From positions 1 to 64,000 of the forward strand of contig DATMXP010000024.1 of NCBI GenBank assembly GCA_035561515.1: a stretch of DNA of 64,000 nt, read 5' to 3'. Below the pieces are notes generated by a model. It made no database searches. It was not told the DNA's origin and saw only the letters and a program-made list of their open reading frames with translations. The stretch is from Terriglobales bacterium (GTDB lineage Bacteria; Acidobacteriota; Terriglobia; Terriglobales; Acidobacteriaceae). Shown piece after piece: positions 15,279 through 24,898 of this stretch. The translations under genes and the position numbers were made by a program. Positions within the stretch are counted from its first letter, which is position 1, and the number at the start of each line of letters is the position of its first letter.

Positions 15279-17465
15279 GTGCTGGTGGCGTCTTCCGCCC
15301 AATTGGGTCGACCGGTTCCAACCGTCAACATGGCGGTGGAGCGCTACTTTCAGGTTTCGCTTTACCTGCTGATCGCCACCGGTTTTCTGACGCTGATCGC
15401 TACCGGGCGCCTGGATTTCCTCTCCATACTGGTCGTGACGCTTGCCATCCTGTTCCGCGGGTTTCTGCTGCTGCGAAAAACCGAACTGAAGATCCCGGAA
15501 CGATGGACCACGTACTTCACGCTCATTTACGTTCTTGTCTTCGTTGTAGATCTCTTCGTCATCTCGGGCAGTTACGTAACCGCGAGCGTTCACCTGGTGC
15601 TGTTCTCGATGGTGGTGAAACTGTTCTCGGTGCAGCGCGAACGCGATCACGTATATCTGGCGCTGTTGTCATTCCTGGCGGTACTGGCCGCTTCGGTTCT
15701 CACCGTTGATACCGCTTTCCTTGGCGCATTCTGCGTGTTTGTCCTGCTTGCAGTGAACACGTTCGTGAGCATGGAAATACGTCGGTCGCTCTCGAAGGCG
15801 CGGCACCGTGGAAGCACGCCTCCCACTGCGAAAGGCGACCAGCGCTTGTGGGCGTCGCTCGCGTCCAGCGGCGGATTGATTGTGCTGGGGATACTGATCG
15901 CATCCGCCGGGTTCTTCTTCGTGCTTCCCCGGTTCTCTGCCGGATATCTGAGCGCATACGCCCCAAAGAGCGACTTCGTTACCGGCTTCGGAGACCAGGT
16001 AAATCTCGGCGCCATCGGCCGAATCCAGCAGACGGACCAGGTGGTGATGCACGTGGACATCTACGGTACGCCTCCGCGCGACTTGAAATGGCGAGGTGTT
16101 GCGCTGACCGTTTTCGACGGACGAACCTGGACCAATCAGGCAAACGCAATGGAGTCGTACGACTCCCCTTCCGGGCGATATGCGATGCGGGCTATTCAGG
16201 TGCGAAACGGCAATCTGCCGTCGCTGACCGAGAACCCGCGGCACATCCGTTTGCTGCGTTACCGGGTGATCATGGAACCGATTGGCACAAACGTGTTGTT
16301 CCTTGCGCCTGTGCCGGTTGAGGTTGGCGGACGCTTTCGGGAAATCGGGATCGACCAGGCAGGTTCGATCACGAACACCGACCGCAGCCGCATGACCGAG
16401 AGCTACGAAGCTGTTTCGCAGGTTTCTGAACTAGATCCGGCCGCGGTTTCCGGTAACGGTCCTTACCCGAACGACGTGACCATGATGTACCTGCAACTGC
16501 CGGCCGTGGATCCACGCGTTCGGGAGTTGGCGCGGCAGGTTACGGCGGGGCTTCGCTCGGACACGGAGAAAGCCGCGGCCATCGAGCAGTATCTGCGCGA
16601 GAATTTTACGTACACTCTGCAGCTTCCCGAAGCGGTTCCGAAGGACCCCATCGCGCACTTCCTTTTCGAACGCAAGCGGGGACACTGCGAGTACTTCGCG
16701 TCCGCCATGGCAGTGATGTTGCGCTCGATTGGAATACCCTCGCGACTCGTAAACGGCTTTCGGAATGGCGAACTGAATGACATCACGGGGAGCTATATCG
16801 TCCGTGCGAAAAACGCGCATACCTGGGTGGAGGTCTATTCGACGAAGGCCGGATGGATTTCCTTCGACCCAACACCAGCGGACACTCTCGGCGCGCCTAC
16901 GACGTTCAGCCGCTTGCGCCTTTACTTCGACGCCGCGCAGTCGTTCTGGCGTGAATGGGTCATCAACTACGACTTCAGTCATCAACGCGAACTCACCGTC
17001 ACCACGGTAACCAAAGCACAACGTACGGCGTTCGACTTTCGCCGTTGGATTCGGGCGAAATACCGGGCTCTGATTAATGACGCACGAGGAATCTCCGTGC
17101 GGATCAGTCACGATCCCCGCGGATGGGCCGCGCTAGCGGTGCTGGTCGTCGTCGGTGGCTTCCTGTTGTGGAACTCGAGATGGCTGGTTCGGACATTGAA
17201 ACAAGTTGGTATTGCTCGACGACCCGGACGGTCACCGCAGGCAGCCGCAAGCATCTGGTATTCGCGAATGCTAAAGACGGTGGCGCGTCGAGGCTACCTC
17301 AAGCCCGCGACTCAGACTCCGAGTGAGTTTGTGAAGACGATTCCGGAACACAGTCTGCGGGCATCGGTTGCGAAATTTACCGAGCACTACGAGCGCGCGC
17401 GGTTTGGGCATTCCGCAACCGATGCCGAGCAGCTTCCCTCCATTTACGAAGAGATCAAGCGCTAG
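15279..17465 (+). CDS. TgpA-like membrane transglutaminase (DUF3488 plus transglutaminase core)
   Basis: A 728-aa membrane protein. About five to six helices (residues 20-190) form the DUF3488 region, then an extracytoplasmic part with the papain-like transglutaminase core. The triad is C470 in RGHCEYFASAMAVML, H514 in NAHTWVEVYST and D530 in ISFDPTPAD. A further helix (about 615-635) precedes a cytoplasmic C-terminal DUF4129-like region. Proteins of this type in proteobacteria are essential, with an unidentified substrate at the cell envelope. They usually sit with a MoxR ATPase and a DUF58 protein, which are absent here. Start is a GTG at 15279; the Met at 15330 is an alternative. Confidence 0.9.
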   Translation: MLVASSAQLGRPVPTVNMAVERYFQVSLYLLIATGFLTLIATGRLDFLSILVVTLAILFRGFLLLRKTELKIPERWTTYFTLIYVLVFVVDLFVISGSYVTASVHLVLFSMVVKLFSVQRERDHVYLALLSFLAVLAASVLTVDTAFLGAFCVFVLLAVNTFVSMEIRRSLSKARHRGSTPPTAKGDQRLWASLASSGGLIVLGILIASAGFFFVLPRFSAGYLSAYAPKSDFVTGFGDQVNLGAIGRIQQTDQVVMHVDIYGTPPRDLKWRGVALTVFDGRTWTNQANAMESYDSPSGRYAMRAIQVRNGNLPSLTENPRHIRLLRYRVIMEPIGTNVLFLAPVPVEVGGRFREIGIDQAGSITNTDRSRMTESYEAVSQVSELDPAAVSGNGPYPNDVTMMYLQLPAVDPRVRELARQVTAGLRSDTEKAAAIEQYLRENFTYTLQLPEAVPKDPIAHFLFERKRGHCEYFASAMAVMLRSIGIPSRLVNGFRNGELNDITGSYIVRAKNAHTWVEVYSTKAGWISFDPTPADTLGAPTTFSRLRLYFDAAQSFWREWVINYDFSHQRELTVTTVTKAQRTAFDFRRWIRAKYRALINDARGISVRISHDPRGWAALAVLVVVGGFLLWNSRWLVRTLKQVGIARRPGRSPQAAASIWYSRMLKTVARRGYLKPATQTPSEFVKTIPEHSLRASVAKFTEHYERARFGHSATDAEQLPSIYEEIKR

Positions 17466-17468
17466 CTG

Positions 17469-18704
17469 CTATTTCGGCCTCACGCGCAAGATGCGGTCAT
17501 CGTCCGGCGCCGCGAGATTGCTTTGCTTGTAATTGCTCGTGGAGATGTAAACAAAGCCGTCGGGCCCCTGAACCACGTCGCGCAACCTGCCGAACTTATT
17601 GACGAACAACGCCTGTTGGCTCGCTACCTTCCCGGACGAGTCGAAGACGATCTGGTGCAGATGACGCGCGCTTGGATTGTCATCGAGGCCAAGAATCGCA
17701 ATCAACAACGTGCCGTTCCAGCCGGGGATCGTTGAACCCGAATAGAAAGTCGCTCCTGAAGGCGGCATTGAAGGCTGGTTCGGAGAGAGGTTCACGGCAG
17801 GATCGACAAAGCTCGGATTGTTGCAGCTCCCGATGCACGTCGGCCACCCGAAGTTCGCGCCTGCGGTGATGACGTCAACCTCGTCATTCGCTTCTGGCCC
17901 GTGGTCCGTCGCATACAGAGTGCCGAAGGCATTGAACGCGAGTCCCTGCGGATCGCGAAGCCCGAGCGCGTATACATACGGATTCTGGGGGAACGGATTC
18001 GAAGCCGGAGTCCCGTCGAGGTTCAGGCGCAGAATCTTGCCGTCCCATGAAGCGGGATCTTGTGCCGACGCGTTCTGGCGGTGATCGCCCGTACTCAGAT
18101 ACAGCAGATTATCGGGACCGACCTTGACGCGACCTCCGGTGTGATCGAAACCGGCCACGGGATAATCCAGAAGAACTTTATCGAGCCGCCCAGTGGTCGG
18201 CGAGTCACCGCTGGCGACGATGCGTACCAGATGGCACTTGTTGTCGGTGGTGCAGTAATGAGCGTAGATGTAACCGTTCGACGCGAAATTGCGGTCGAGA
18301 TCCATGCCGGTCAGTCCGCCCTGAAAGCCAGCATTATTCGCGGTCAAATCGATAACCGGTTCTGCCTGGAGATTTCCGTTCGTAACTACTCGCAACCGCC
18401 CGGGCGCTTCCGTGAAGAAGAGTCTTCCATCTGGGGCGAATGCAAGCGACCACGGTTCCTGGAGGTTCTGTGCCACCGTTTCGATGGTGAGCTGTGCTTC
18501 GGTAGCAGGAGCAACACCAGACCCGCTGTTACTGCCACCGCCGGTGTTGTTGCCACCAGTGTTACTGCCGCCGGGATTGGCGCCTCCGCCATTGCTGGTA
18601 CCCGGGTTGTTGCCGTTGTTAGCCGACGAGTTGTTGCTGCCGCCGCACGCTGTGAAGACACACAACGAGAGAAGAAGGAGAAAGGTACTTACCCGCACAT
18701 ACAT
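17469..18704 (-). CDS. PQQ-dependent sugar dehydrogenase-type lipoprotein
   Basis: A protein of about 411 aa. A lipoprotein signal (LLLLSLCVFTACGG, lipidation at the Cys) is followed by a 45-residue Asn/Gly/Ser linker and a six-bladed propeller of the soluble glucose/sorbosone dehydrogenase family. Signatures are NLQEPWSLAFAPDGRLFFTE, GLTGMDLDRNF, DHTGGRVKVGPDNLLYLSTGDH, GLRDPQGLAF and YATDHGPEANDEVDVI. It probably oxidises sugars outside the cytoplasmic membrane if PQQ is available; no PQQ synthesis genes are seen. The start was set at 18704, where AGGTGA lies 7 nt upstream. It is convergent with the transglutaminase gene, leaving 3 nt between stops. Confidence 0.85.
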   Translation of the reverse strand: MYVRVSTFLLLLSLCVFTACGGSNNSSANNGNNPGTSNGGGANPGGSNTGGNNTGGGSNSGSGVAPATEAQLTIETVAQNLQEPWSLAFAPDGRLFFTEAPGRLRVVTNGNLQAEPVIDLTANNAGFQGGLTGMDLDRNFASNGYIYAHYCTTDNKCHLVRIVASGDSPTTGRLDKVLLDYPVAGFDHTGGRVKVGPDNLLYLSTGDHRQNASAQDPASWDGKILRLNLDGTPASNPFPQNPYVYALGLRDPQGLAFNAFGTLYATDHGPEANDEVDVITAGANFGWPTCIGSCNNPSFVDPAVNLSPNQPSMPPSGATFYSGSTIPGWNGTLLIAILGLDDNPSARHLHQIVFDSSGKVASQQALFVNKFGRLRDVVQGPDGFVYISTSNYKQSNLAAPDDDRILRVRPK

Positions 18705-18800
18705 GGAATTCACCTGCACGTAAAGATGCAGGCTTATCCGCAGTATTCTGCCCTTAAGCCAGCTTTAACTCTGGATTTATGTGAGACTCGGAAGGTAAGC

Positions 18801-18834
18801 GGGCGGGCAATACTGCCCGCCCACTCTGCTTTTT
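18801..18834. terminator. Hairpin at the end of glnA
   Basis: A perfect 9-bp stem GGGCGGGCA (18801-18809) / TGCCCGCCC (18814-18822) with a 4-nt loop, just after the glnA stop on the minus strand. The T-run is on the plus-strand side (CTGCTTTTTAAAA), so it is better formed as a terminator for plus-strand transcripts, though the stem alone may act in both directions. Confidence 0.55.
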
Positions 18835-20263
18835 AAAACCGGTTCCAGAGATACTGGTTGTAAACGTAGTGATGGTACTGAACCTCTGGCGCTTTCACGA
18901 ATGTGCCCAAGAGGCGCGGGCAGCGGTCGGCGGAAGCCTGTTTCAGGTCCGCGTATCGGCCCTTCACGTCTTCGCCGAACAGCTTGTTCACCCATGCGGA
19001 ATTACGGAAAGCTTCCATCGCCGGATAGATGTTGTCCGGCAGATAGCGCTCAGCCTGACGCAGGTTCTTGATCTTCGATGTGTCACCGTCGATGCCTGAC
19101 CGGAAGATCGAGTAAAGCACCATGTACGGGTTTGCATCCGGGCCTACCGACCGGACTTCCACGCGCATGCTCTTCTCATTCCCGATCGGGATACGCACCA
19201 TGGACCCGCGGTCCACGGCCGATGCCTTGATCTGGTTCGGAGCTTCAAAGTGCGGGTCAAGACGACGATAGGCATTGACGCTGGCATTCAGCACCAGGCA
19301 AATGTCATTCGCGCTGGTCAGGATCTTGTCGACGAAGGACCAGCCAAACTTGCTGAGCTTTTCCTCGCCTTTGGGATCCCAGAAGAGGTTCTTGCCATTC
19401 TGGCTGATCGAGACGTTTGTGTGCATGCCGCTGCCGTTTACGCCGACCACCGGCTTCGGCAGAAAACATGCCGTCAATTCCATCTTGGTCGCGATCTGGC
19501 GGCAGACCAACTTGTAGAGCTGAATCTGATCCGCGGCGGCGACCACTTCGCTGTAGGCGTAGTTGATTTCGAACTGCGAAGGCGCGACTTCCGGATGATC
19601 CTTCTCGTTCTCGAAACCCATGGCGCGCTGCACTTCCGCCGTTCCGTCGATAAAGGTGCGGAGCGGATCACCCGGAACCGAGTGATAGTATCCGCCGGTG
19701 TTCACGTATTCGAACTTCGTCGTCTCGTGAAAATGACGCTCTGCGTCGATGCCCTTGAAGAGGAAGCCCTCAATCTCATTCGCTGCGTTGAGTGTGTAGC
19801 CTTGCTTTTTATGCAGATCTTCCGCGAACCGCTTGAGGACGCTGCGCATGTCGGCGCTATACGGTGAACCGTCCTTGTCGGTCACTTCGCCGAACACCAG
19901 CACTTTGCCGGGTCCAAAGATATCGGCAGGCGCCCAGTAGAACGCGCTCCAGTCGATGCCGAGGCGAAGGTCACTTTCCCGCTGTGCCGTGAACCCGCGG
20001 ATGGAAGACCCATCGAACGTAAGGTTGTCATAGCTCTTCAGCAGGAATTTCTTGTCGTAGTCGAGCATGTGCAAGCGGCCTTCCAGGTCGCTGAACAGCA
20101 CGGTCACGGCCTTGATCCGCTTCTCGTCTGCCAGGTACTTGAGGCGCTGCTCCTGCAGGTGGTGCATCGGGACGCGGTCTTTCCGCTCCTTTTTCGCCTG
20201 CAGATTCAGCTCTTCCAGTTCGTCGTATGGAATCGCCAGGAAATTACGAAGTTCTGTGAACAT
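18833..20263 (-). CDS. glnA: Glutamine synthetase, type I
   Basis: The 476-aa enzyme makes glutamine from glutamate, ammonia and ATP. Present are the beta-grasp N-domain with FSDLEGRLHMLDYD, the FDGSSIRGF motif, the ANEIEGFLF metal-ligand strand, EVAPSQFEINYAYS, and KPVVGVNGSGMHTNVSI with the ammonia and glutamate site. The region where adenylylated enzymes have a Tyr loop (NLYDLP) reads AERYLPDNIYPAMEAF, so that regulatory site appears absent. Start is the Met opening MFTELRNFL because GAGGAGAGG lies just before it; the longer frame has none. It is a single gene and no glnB or glnK is nearby. Confidence 0.92.
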   Translation of the reverse strand: MFTELRNFLAIPYDELEELNLQAKKERKDRVPMHHLQEQRLKYLADEKRIKAVTVLFSDLEGRLHMLDYDKKFLLKSYDNLTFDGSSIRGFTAQRESDLRLGIDWSAFYWAPADIFGPGKVLVFGEVTDKDGSPYSADMRSVLKRFAEDLHKKQGYTLNAANEIEGFLFKGIDAERHFHETTKFEYVNTGGYYHSVPGDPLRTFIDGTAEVQRAMGFENEKDHPEVAPSQFEINYAYSEVVAAADQIQLYKLVCRQIATKMELTACFLPKPVVGVNGSGMHTNVSISQNGKNLFWDPKGEEKLSKFGWSFVDKILTSANDICLVLNASVNAYRRLDPHFEAPNQIKASAVDRGSMVRIPIGNEKSMRVEVRSVGPDANPYMVLYSIFRSGIDGDTSKIKNLRQAERYLPDNIYPAMEAFRNSAWVNKLFGEDVKGRYADLKQASADRCPRLLGTFVKAPEVQYHHYVYNQYLWNRF

Positions 20264-20519
20264 GCCTCTCCTCGATGGGATTACCACCCCCAATTTCAAT
20301 TAAGAATTGCTGGTGTGAGTACCAGACTACGCTTAGCGGTCGGCGGAGGGCTAATTGAAAACCGTGATGAGGGATATTTAAGGAATTTATGGCCGAAATG
20401 GGAATGCTCTCGCCGCAAACACCCAGAGCGATTGTCCCAGCCATCTGCGCCAGTTGTACCGACGCACAATGAAGCCATCCGCGGGTGATTGTAGCGGCCC
20501 GGCTTCGCTCTGATAAGGC

Positions 20520-21524
20520 CTATGAACTGGCCTTAATCGAAAGGAATCCGCTCACGTTTTCCCAAAGTAATTGCGGGAATGTTTTATCCAGGTATGAGCG
20601 GATCGATACATAACACTCGTCGCAGGTGTTCGTCTTCGTGAATTCATCCACCATGCGTGCGTGCTCTTCCAGACGGAACCGCTGGAACACCATCGAGCAC
20701 GGTTGGAGCCACCCGTCACTGGTCACAACGAGGAAACGGTGTCCGGCTTTGCATCCGGGCATTTTGCCGTCGCGGAAGAACTGGCGAGTCGCTTGAAGGG
20801 TGCTGGGAGCGTTGACGATCCAGTTGGTGTCGTCGCGCCGAGCCTCGACCTTGTCGAGTTCGGAATTGAGCAGAGCGAGTTGTTCCGGCGAAGTGAGCGA
20901 ATAGTCGCGGCATCCGGTGCGCCGGGCTGAATAGGAGCTGTAACAGATGTTCACGCCCCACTCTTTGGCCTTGTCCCCCAGACGGTTGATCTCTGCCACG
21001 TTCTCCGCATGGATGCAGGAGTTCAACACGATGTCGTCATGCCCTATGGCAGCAAGGCGCGGGACGAGGGATTCGAGCTGCGCATATAGGCCGGGATATC
21101 CGCGGAAGGTATCGTGACGATCATCCGGAAAATCGAGACTGACGGAGAACTGATCCACGCCTGCGGCGCGCAAATCCAGGTACTTCTGCTCCGTCATGTG
21201 CGACCAGTTCGAGACCAGGATCAGATATGGAACGGTAGATCCGGCCTTAATATTCCTGACAATCTCCACCACGTCTTCGCGCATGAGCGGTTCCCCGCCC
21301 GAAACCTGGACCACGCAGGGACGCAGCGCTTCCATGTAGCGGCGGTAGTCGGCAGGCTTGAGGTTTTTGGATTCGTCGCGCGGGCCGCCATGATCGCAAT
21401 GCTTGCAGTAGCAGGTGCAGGCATCGGTGACTTCGAAGGAGACGACGATGGGACGTCCGGCGGGCCAGTTGGCCGAACCACGAGCGATGATCCGCAACGA
21501 ATCGACAAAAGGAACCTTACGCAT
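20520..21524 (-). CDS. Radical SAM protein with C-terminal SPASM-like Cys region
   Basis: A 334-aa protein. The radical SAM 4Fe-4S motif CxxxCxxC is in ACTCYCKHCDHGG (about 37-44), followed by VVQVSGGEPLMREDVVEIVR, the SAM-binding GGE motif. The C-terminal part has CKAGHRFLVVTSDGWLQPC and CDECYVSI, an additional cysteine cluster like a SPASM/Twitch domain. Such enzymes often modify peptides or act in cofactor synthesis. No small precursor peptide is evident beside it. A second radical SAM protein of similar length lies at 60228-61250. The aldehyde dehydrogenase gene lies upstream on the same strand but is separated by a strong inverted repeat. Confidence 0.8.
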   Translation of the reverse strand: MRKVPFVDSLRIIARGSANWPAGRPIVVSFEVTDACTCYCKHCDHGGPRDESKNLKPADYRRYMEALRPCVVQVSGGEPLMREDVVEIVRNIKAGSTVPYLILVSNWSHMTEQKYLDLRAAGVDQFSVSLDFPDDRHDTFRGYPGLYAQLESLVPRLAAIGHDDIVLNSCIHAENVAEINRLGDKAKEWGVNICYSSYSARRTGCRDYSLTSPEQLALLNSELDKVEARRDDTNWIVNAPSTLQATRQFFRDGKMPGCKAGHRFLVVTSDGWLQPCSMVFQRFRLEEHARMVDEFTKTNTCDECYVSIRSYLDKTFPQLLWENVSGFLSIKASS

Positions 21525-21554
21525 AACACAGCAGGTTAAAGGCTGGACTGACTT

Positions 21555-21604
21555 AGGGGTGTGACGCTGGTCACAGGTGGCTGGGTAATCAGCGTGACAC
21601 CCCT
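21555..21604. repeat. 14-bp inverted repeat, probable transcription barrier
   Basis: AGGGGTGTGACGCT at 21555-21568 faces AGCGTGACACCCCT at 21591-21604, with one mismatch and a 22-nt spacer. A nested GGTCACAG sequence lies in the loop. It is placed directly after the aldehyde dehydrogenase stop and before the radical SAM start. There is no T-run, so it could be a rho-aided terminator, an RNA-stabilising hairpin or an operator. Confidence 0.55.
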
Positions 21605-21611
21605 GTCTTCG

Positions 21612-23069
21612 TTACTGGTTGTGCTTCAGGTAAACGGTCCGCGTCTCGGTATAGAAATCAAGCGCCGCCGGGCCCTGTTCCCTCATGCCGAAGCTCGATT
21701 CCTTGGTTCCGCCGAATGGCAACTGGTATTCAACTCCGGCGCTGGGCAGGTTGACGGTAATCAGGCCAGCTTCGATCCCGTTGATGAACTGGTGGACTCG
21801 CGTCAGGTCGCGCGACACCACCGCCGCCGAAAGTCCGAACGGCACCGAGTTGGCAATGCGCATGGCATCGCCGAAATCTTCCGCCACCATTACGGCCAGA
21901 ACAGGCCCGAAGACCTCTTCCTGGGCTATTCGCATATTCGGAGTAACACCAGTGAAGATGGCGGGCTCCATGAAGTAGCCCTTGTCGTAGATGCCACCGG
22001 TCAGGCGCTTGCCACCGAAGGCTAGCCTCGCGCCATCTTCGAGTGCGACCTGGACATACTTCAGGTTCGTCTCGAGCTGTCCGGAATCCACGGCCGGTCC
22101 GATGTGGATACCCGCCTCCATGCCGTTGCCGACTTTCAGCGCGCGAGTTTTCGCAATGAGCTTCTCGAGGAAGGGTTCGTAGATCGCCTTCTCGACAATC
22201 GCGCGGCTGGTGGCAGTGCACTTCTGTCCGGTGGAGAAGAAGGCGCCGTTCACCACGATATCCGCGGCGTAATCGAGGTCCGAGTCTTTGAGGACAACGG
22301 TTGGATTTTTGCCGCCCATTTCCAACTGCACGCGGATGCGGCGGCGATATGCGATCTCGTGCACGCCCGCGCCCACCTGACACGATCCGGTAAACGACAC
22401 CGCACGTACCGCCTCGTTCTCAAGCAATGGGTTTCCAACGGTGCCGCCACTGCCGGTTACGTAGTTCAACACGCCTGCGGGAAGTCCTGCGCGATGGAGC
22501 GCATCCACCAGGTGCCAGGCGCTGAGCGGCGCCTGCGACGCCGGCTTGATGACAACGGTGTTGCCGCCGACCAATGCCGGCGCCATCTTCCACGCGGGGA
22601 TTGCAATCGGAAAATTCCACGGCGTGATGAGAGCCACTACGCCAAGCGGCTTGCGGATGGTAAAGCAGAAGACGTTTTCCCGCTCGGAAGGGATCTGGTA
22701 CGAGAACTGCCGCGCGCCTTCTCCGCCGAAATAACGAAAGATATTGATGGCGCGCTTAACTTCACCCTTAGCTTCGGGAAGAGTCTTCCCTTCTTCGCGC
22801 GTCATGTCAGCCGAAATCTTGTCGATATCAGCCTCCAGCAACTCGGCAGCCTTGAACAGGTACTCGCCACGGCGTGGTGCGGGCATCTCCGCCCAAGCTT
22901 TCCTGGCTTTCACGGCTGCATCACAGGCAGCACGCACTTCCTCCGGACCGGAGGCCTGGAAATGCGCCACCACTTCGTCGGTGTTTGCTGGATTCAAATC
23001 CGGGAAAGTCTTTTTCGAACCGCACTCGACCCACTGACCGTTAATGTAGTTCCTGTAAACCTGGCTCAT
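21612..23069 (-). CDS. NAD(P)-dependent aldehyde dehydrogenase
   Basis: A 485-aa enzyme of the ALDH superfamily. General base E250 is in QLEMGGKNPTVV and the catalytic nucleophile C284 is in FSTGQKCTATSR. TPWNFPIAIPAWKMAPAL forms the cofactor site and EEVFGPVLAVM the end of the catalytic domain. Overall it resembles alpha-ketoglutaric semialdehyde and succinate-semialdehyde dehydrogenases used in sugar-acid breakdown, but the substrate cannot be fixed from sequence. Start chosen at the second Met because GAGGA lies 7 nt before it. No sugar-acid pathway genes are adjacent. Confidence 0.88.
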   Translation of the reverse strand: MSQVYRNYINGQWVECGSKKTFPDLNPANTDEVVAHFQASGPEEVRAACDAAVKARKAWAEMPAPRRGEYLFKAAELLEADIDKISADMTREEGKTLPEAKGEVKRAINIFRYFGGEGARQFSYQIPSERENVFCFTIRKPLGVVALITPWNFPIAIPAWKMAPALVGGNTVVIKPASQAPLSAWHLVDALHRAGLPAGVLNYVTGSGGTVGNPLLENEAVRAVSFTGSCQVGAGVHEIAYRRRIRVQLEMGGKNPTVVLKDSDLDYAADIVVNGAFFSTGQKCTATSRAIVEKAIYEPFLEKLIAKTRALKVGNGMEAGIHIGPAVDSGQLETNLKYVQVALEDGARLAFGGKRLTGGIYDKGYFMEPAIFTGVTPNMRIAQEEVFGPVLAVMVAEDFGDAMRIANSVPFGLSAAVVSRDLTRVHQFINGIEAGLITVNLPSAGVEYQLPFGGTKESSFGMREQGPAALDFYTETRTVYLKHNQ

Positions 23070-23202
23070 GATCATCCTCAGCAGTCTCGAATGAAATGAT
23101 TGCTTCTCCAGACTAAATCAATTTACCCGCCTGTAGTGTGATAACCGCCGGGCGCGGGTGCTATTCTAGACGAGCATAAATTCCCCAGTTCAAATCATCA
23201 TC

Positions 23203-24885
23203 ATGTCTAATCCTGATCATCCAGAACAGCCCACGCCAGAAACAACGGAATCATTCAAAGACATCCTTTCGCAATTTGAAAAGAGCCATGCCCGAAAGAA
23301 GACCGAGGATGGCCAGCGACAGCTCGAAGGTACGGTGATCGCCGTTTCCGCCGAATCCGTGTACCTCGACATCGGCTACAAAACGGAAGGCATTCTCCCG
23401 ATATCCGCACTCTCCGCCGGAGAAGAGTTGAAACCCGGCGACAAGATTCCCGTCACCATCAAAGGACGCGACCCCGAGGGCTATTACGAACTCACCCGTT
23501 TCAAGGTCGCCCGGCCGAAGGATTGGACCGCGCTGGAACGTGCCTTTGCTGAAAAAGCCACCATCATCGGCACCGTGACAGGGGTTGTGAAGGGCGGACT
23601 TAGCGTCGACATCGGCGTACGCGCATTTATGCCGGCCTCGCGGAGCGGCGTTCGCGGCGACGCTGCCGAGATGGAGAAGATGGTCGAGCAGGAAATCCGC
23701 TGCCGCATTATCAAGCTCGATGTTGCCGATGAAGATGTGGTGGTCGATCGTCGCGTGGTTCTGGAAGAAGAAGAAAAGGAAGTTAAAGCGCGCCGCTATT
23801 CGGAGTTAAAGGAAGGCGACGTGGTCCAGGGAGAAGTTCGCAGCCTCACCGATTACGGTGCCTTCGTAGACATCGGCGGAGTAGACGCATTGCTGCACGT
23901 CGCTGACCTGGCTTGGGGACGCGTTGGCAAGCCGTCAGATGTGCTCAGCGTGGGACAACAGGTGGAAGTACGAGTTCTGAAAGTCGACACCGAAAAGCGC
24001 CGCATCTCCGTCGGCATGAAGCAGCTTCAGGAACATCCGTGGGATGCGATCGCTCAGAAGTACAAAGTTGGAGACCGCGTGCGCGGCACAGTAACCCGCG
24101 TCGTCGAGTTCGGCGCGTTTGTCGAACTTGAGCCCGGCGTGGAAGGCCTGGTTCACCTGTCGGAAATGTCCTGGTCGAAGAAGGTTCGCAAGCCCTCCGA
24201 CATCTTGAAACCCGGAGAGAACCTTGAGGCAGTCGTGCTCGGCGTGAGCGAAGCCGAACGGCGCATGTCGCTCGGATTGAAGCAAACGTTGGGCGATCCG
24301 TGGGCCGATGCGTCACGCAAGTTCCCTGCCGGAAGCGTCGTGCAAGGACCGGTGACGAGCATCGCGAAATTCGGGGCCTTTGTGCAACTGGCGGAGGGCG
24401 TCGAAGGCATGATCCACGTCAGCGAGATCAGCGCCGAGAAACGTATCAATCATCCGCAGGATGTGATGAAAGTCGGCGAAATCGTGAAGGCGCAGGTTGT
24501 TTCGCTCGACACCGAAAAGCGCACCATTCGACTCAGCATGAAGCAACTGGTCCCGACCAGCCTGGACGAATACATCGCCGAGCATCGCGTCGGCGATTCC
24601 GTCACGGGACGAATTCTTGACATCTCCGGTCGCGAAGCACGGGTGGAATTGGGCGAGGGTATTCATGCCATGGGTCGAGTTCCGGAAAATCTTGCGAAAC
24701 CCGCACAAGCGGCAAGCGTTGGAAAGGCAGACCTGTCTTCCCTCAGTTCAATGTTGCAGGCGAAGTGGAAAGGTGCTGGTGCCGGCGCTTCCCAGCCGGA
24801 GCCTCCACAGGCGGGACAGATTCGCAGTTTCAAGATCGCGAAACTCGATGCCGAAAACAAACGAGTGGAAGTGGAATTCGCGTAG
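23203..24885 (+). CDS. rpsA: 30S ribosomal protein S1
   Basis: A 560-aa protein with six S1/OB RNA-binding repeats starting near residues 43, 122, 211, 298, 386 and 471. The central ones are the best conserved: GEVRSLTDYGAFVDIGGVDA, GTVTRVVEFGAFVELEPGVE, GPVTSIAKFGAFVQLAEGVE. The first two, more divergent, correspond to the ribosome-anchoring repeats. It brings mRNA to the 30S subunit. It is monocistronic and convergent with dsrC, with a shared hairpin at 24899. Six repeats at this length match the family norm. Confidence 0.93.
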   Translation: MSNPDHPEQPTPETTESFKDILSQFEKSHARKKTEDGQRQLEGTVIAVSAESVYLDIGYKTEGILPISALSAGEELKPGDKIPVTIKGRDPEGYYELTRFKVARPKDWTALERAFAEKATIIGTVTGVVKGGLSVDIGVRAFMPASRSGVRGDAAEMEKMVEQEIRCRIIKLDVADEDVVVDRRVVLEEEEKEVKARRYSELKEGDVVQGEVRSLTDYGAFVDIGGVDALLHVADLAWGRVGKPSDVLSVGQQVEVRVLKVDTEKRRISVGMKQLQEHPWDAIAQKYKVGDRVRGTVTRVVEFGAFVELEPGVEGLVHLSEMSWSKKVRKPSDILKPGENLEAVVLGVSEAERRMSLGLKQTLGDPWADASRKFPAGSVVQGPVTSIAKFGAFVQLAEGVEGMIHVSEISAEKRINHPQDVMKVGEIVKAQVVSLDTEKRTIRLSMKQLVPTSLDEYIAEHRVGDSVTGRILDISGREARVELGEGIHAMGRVPENLAKPAQAASVGKADLSSLSSMLQAKWKGAGAGASQPEPPQAGQIRSFKIAKLDAENKRVEVEFA

Positions 24886-24898
24886 GTCCATCTAGTGA

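Noticed and set aside
16431..17111. 226-codon minus-strand frame opposite the transglutaminase core
   Set aside because: Overlaps the catalytic triad coding region; no signature of its own.
22104..23099. 331-codon plus-strand frame opposite the aldehyde dehydrogenase
   Set aside because: Antisense of a recognisable enzyme; composition typical of a shadow frame.
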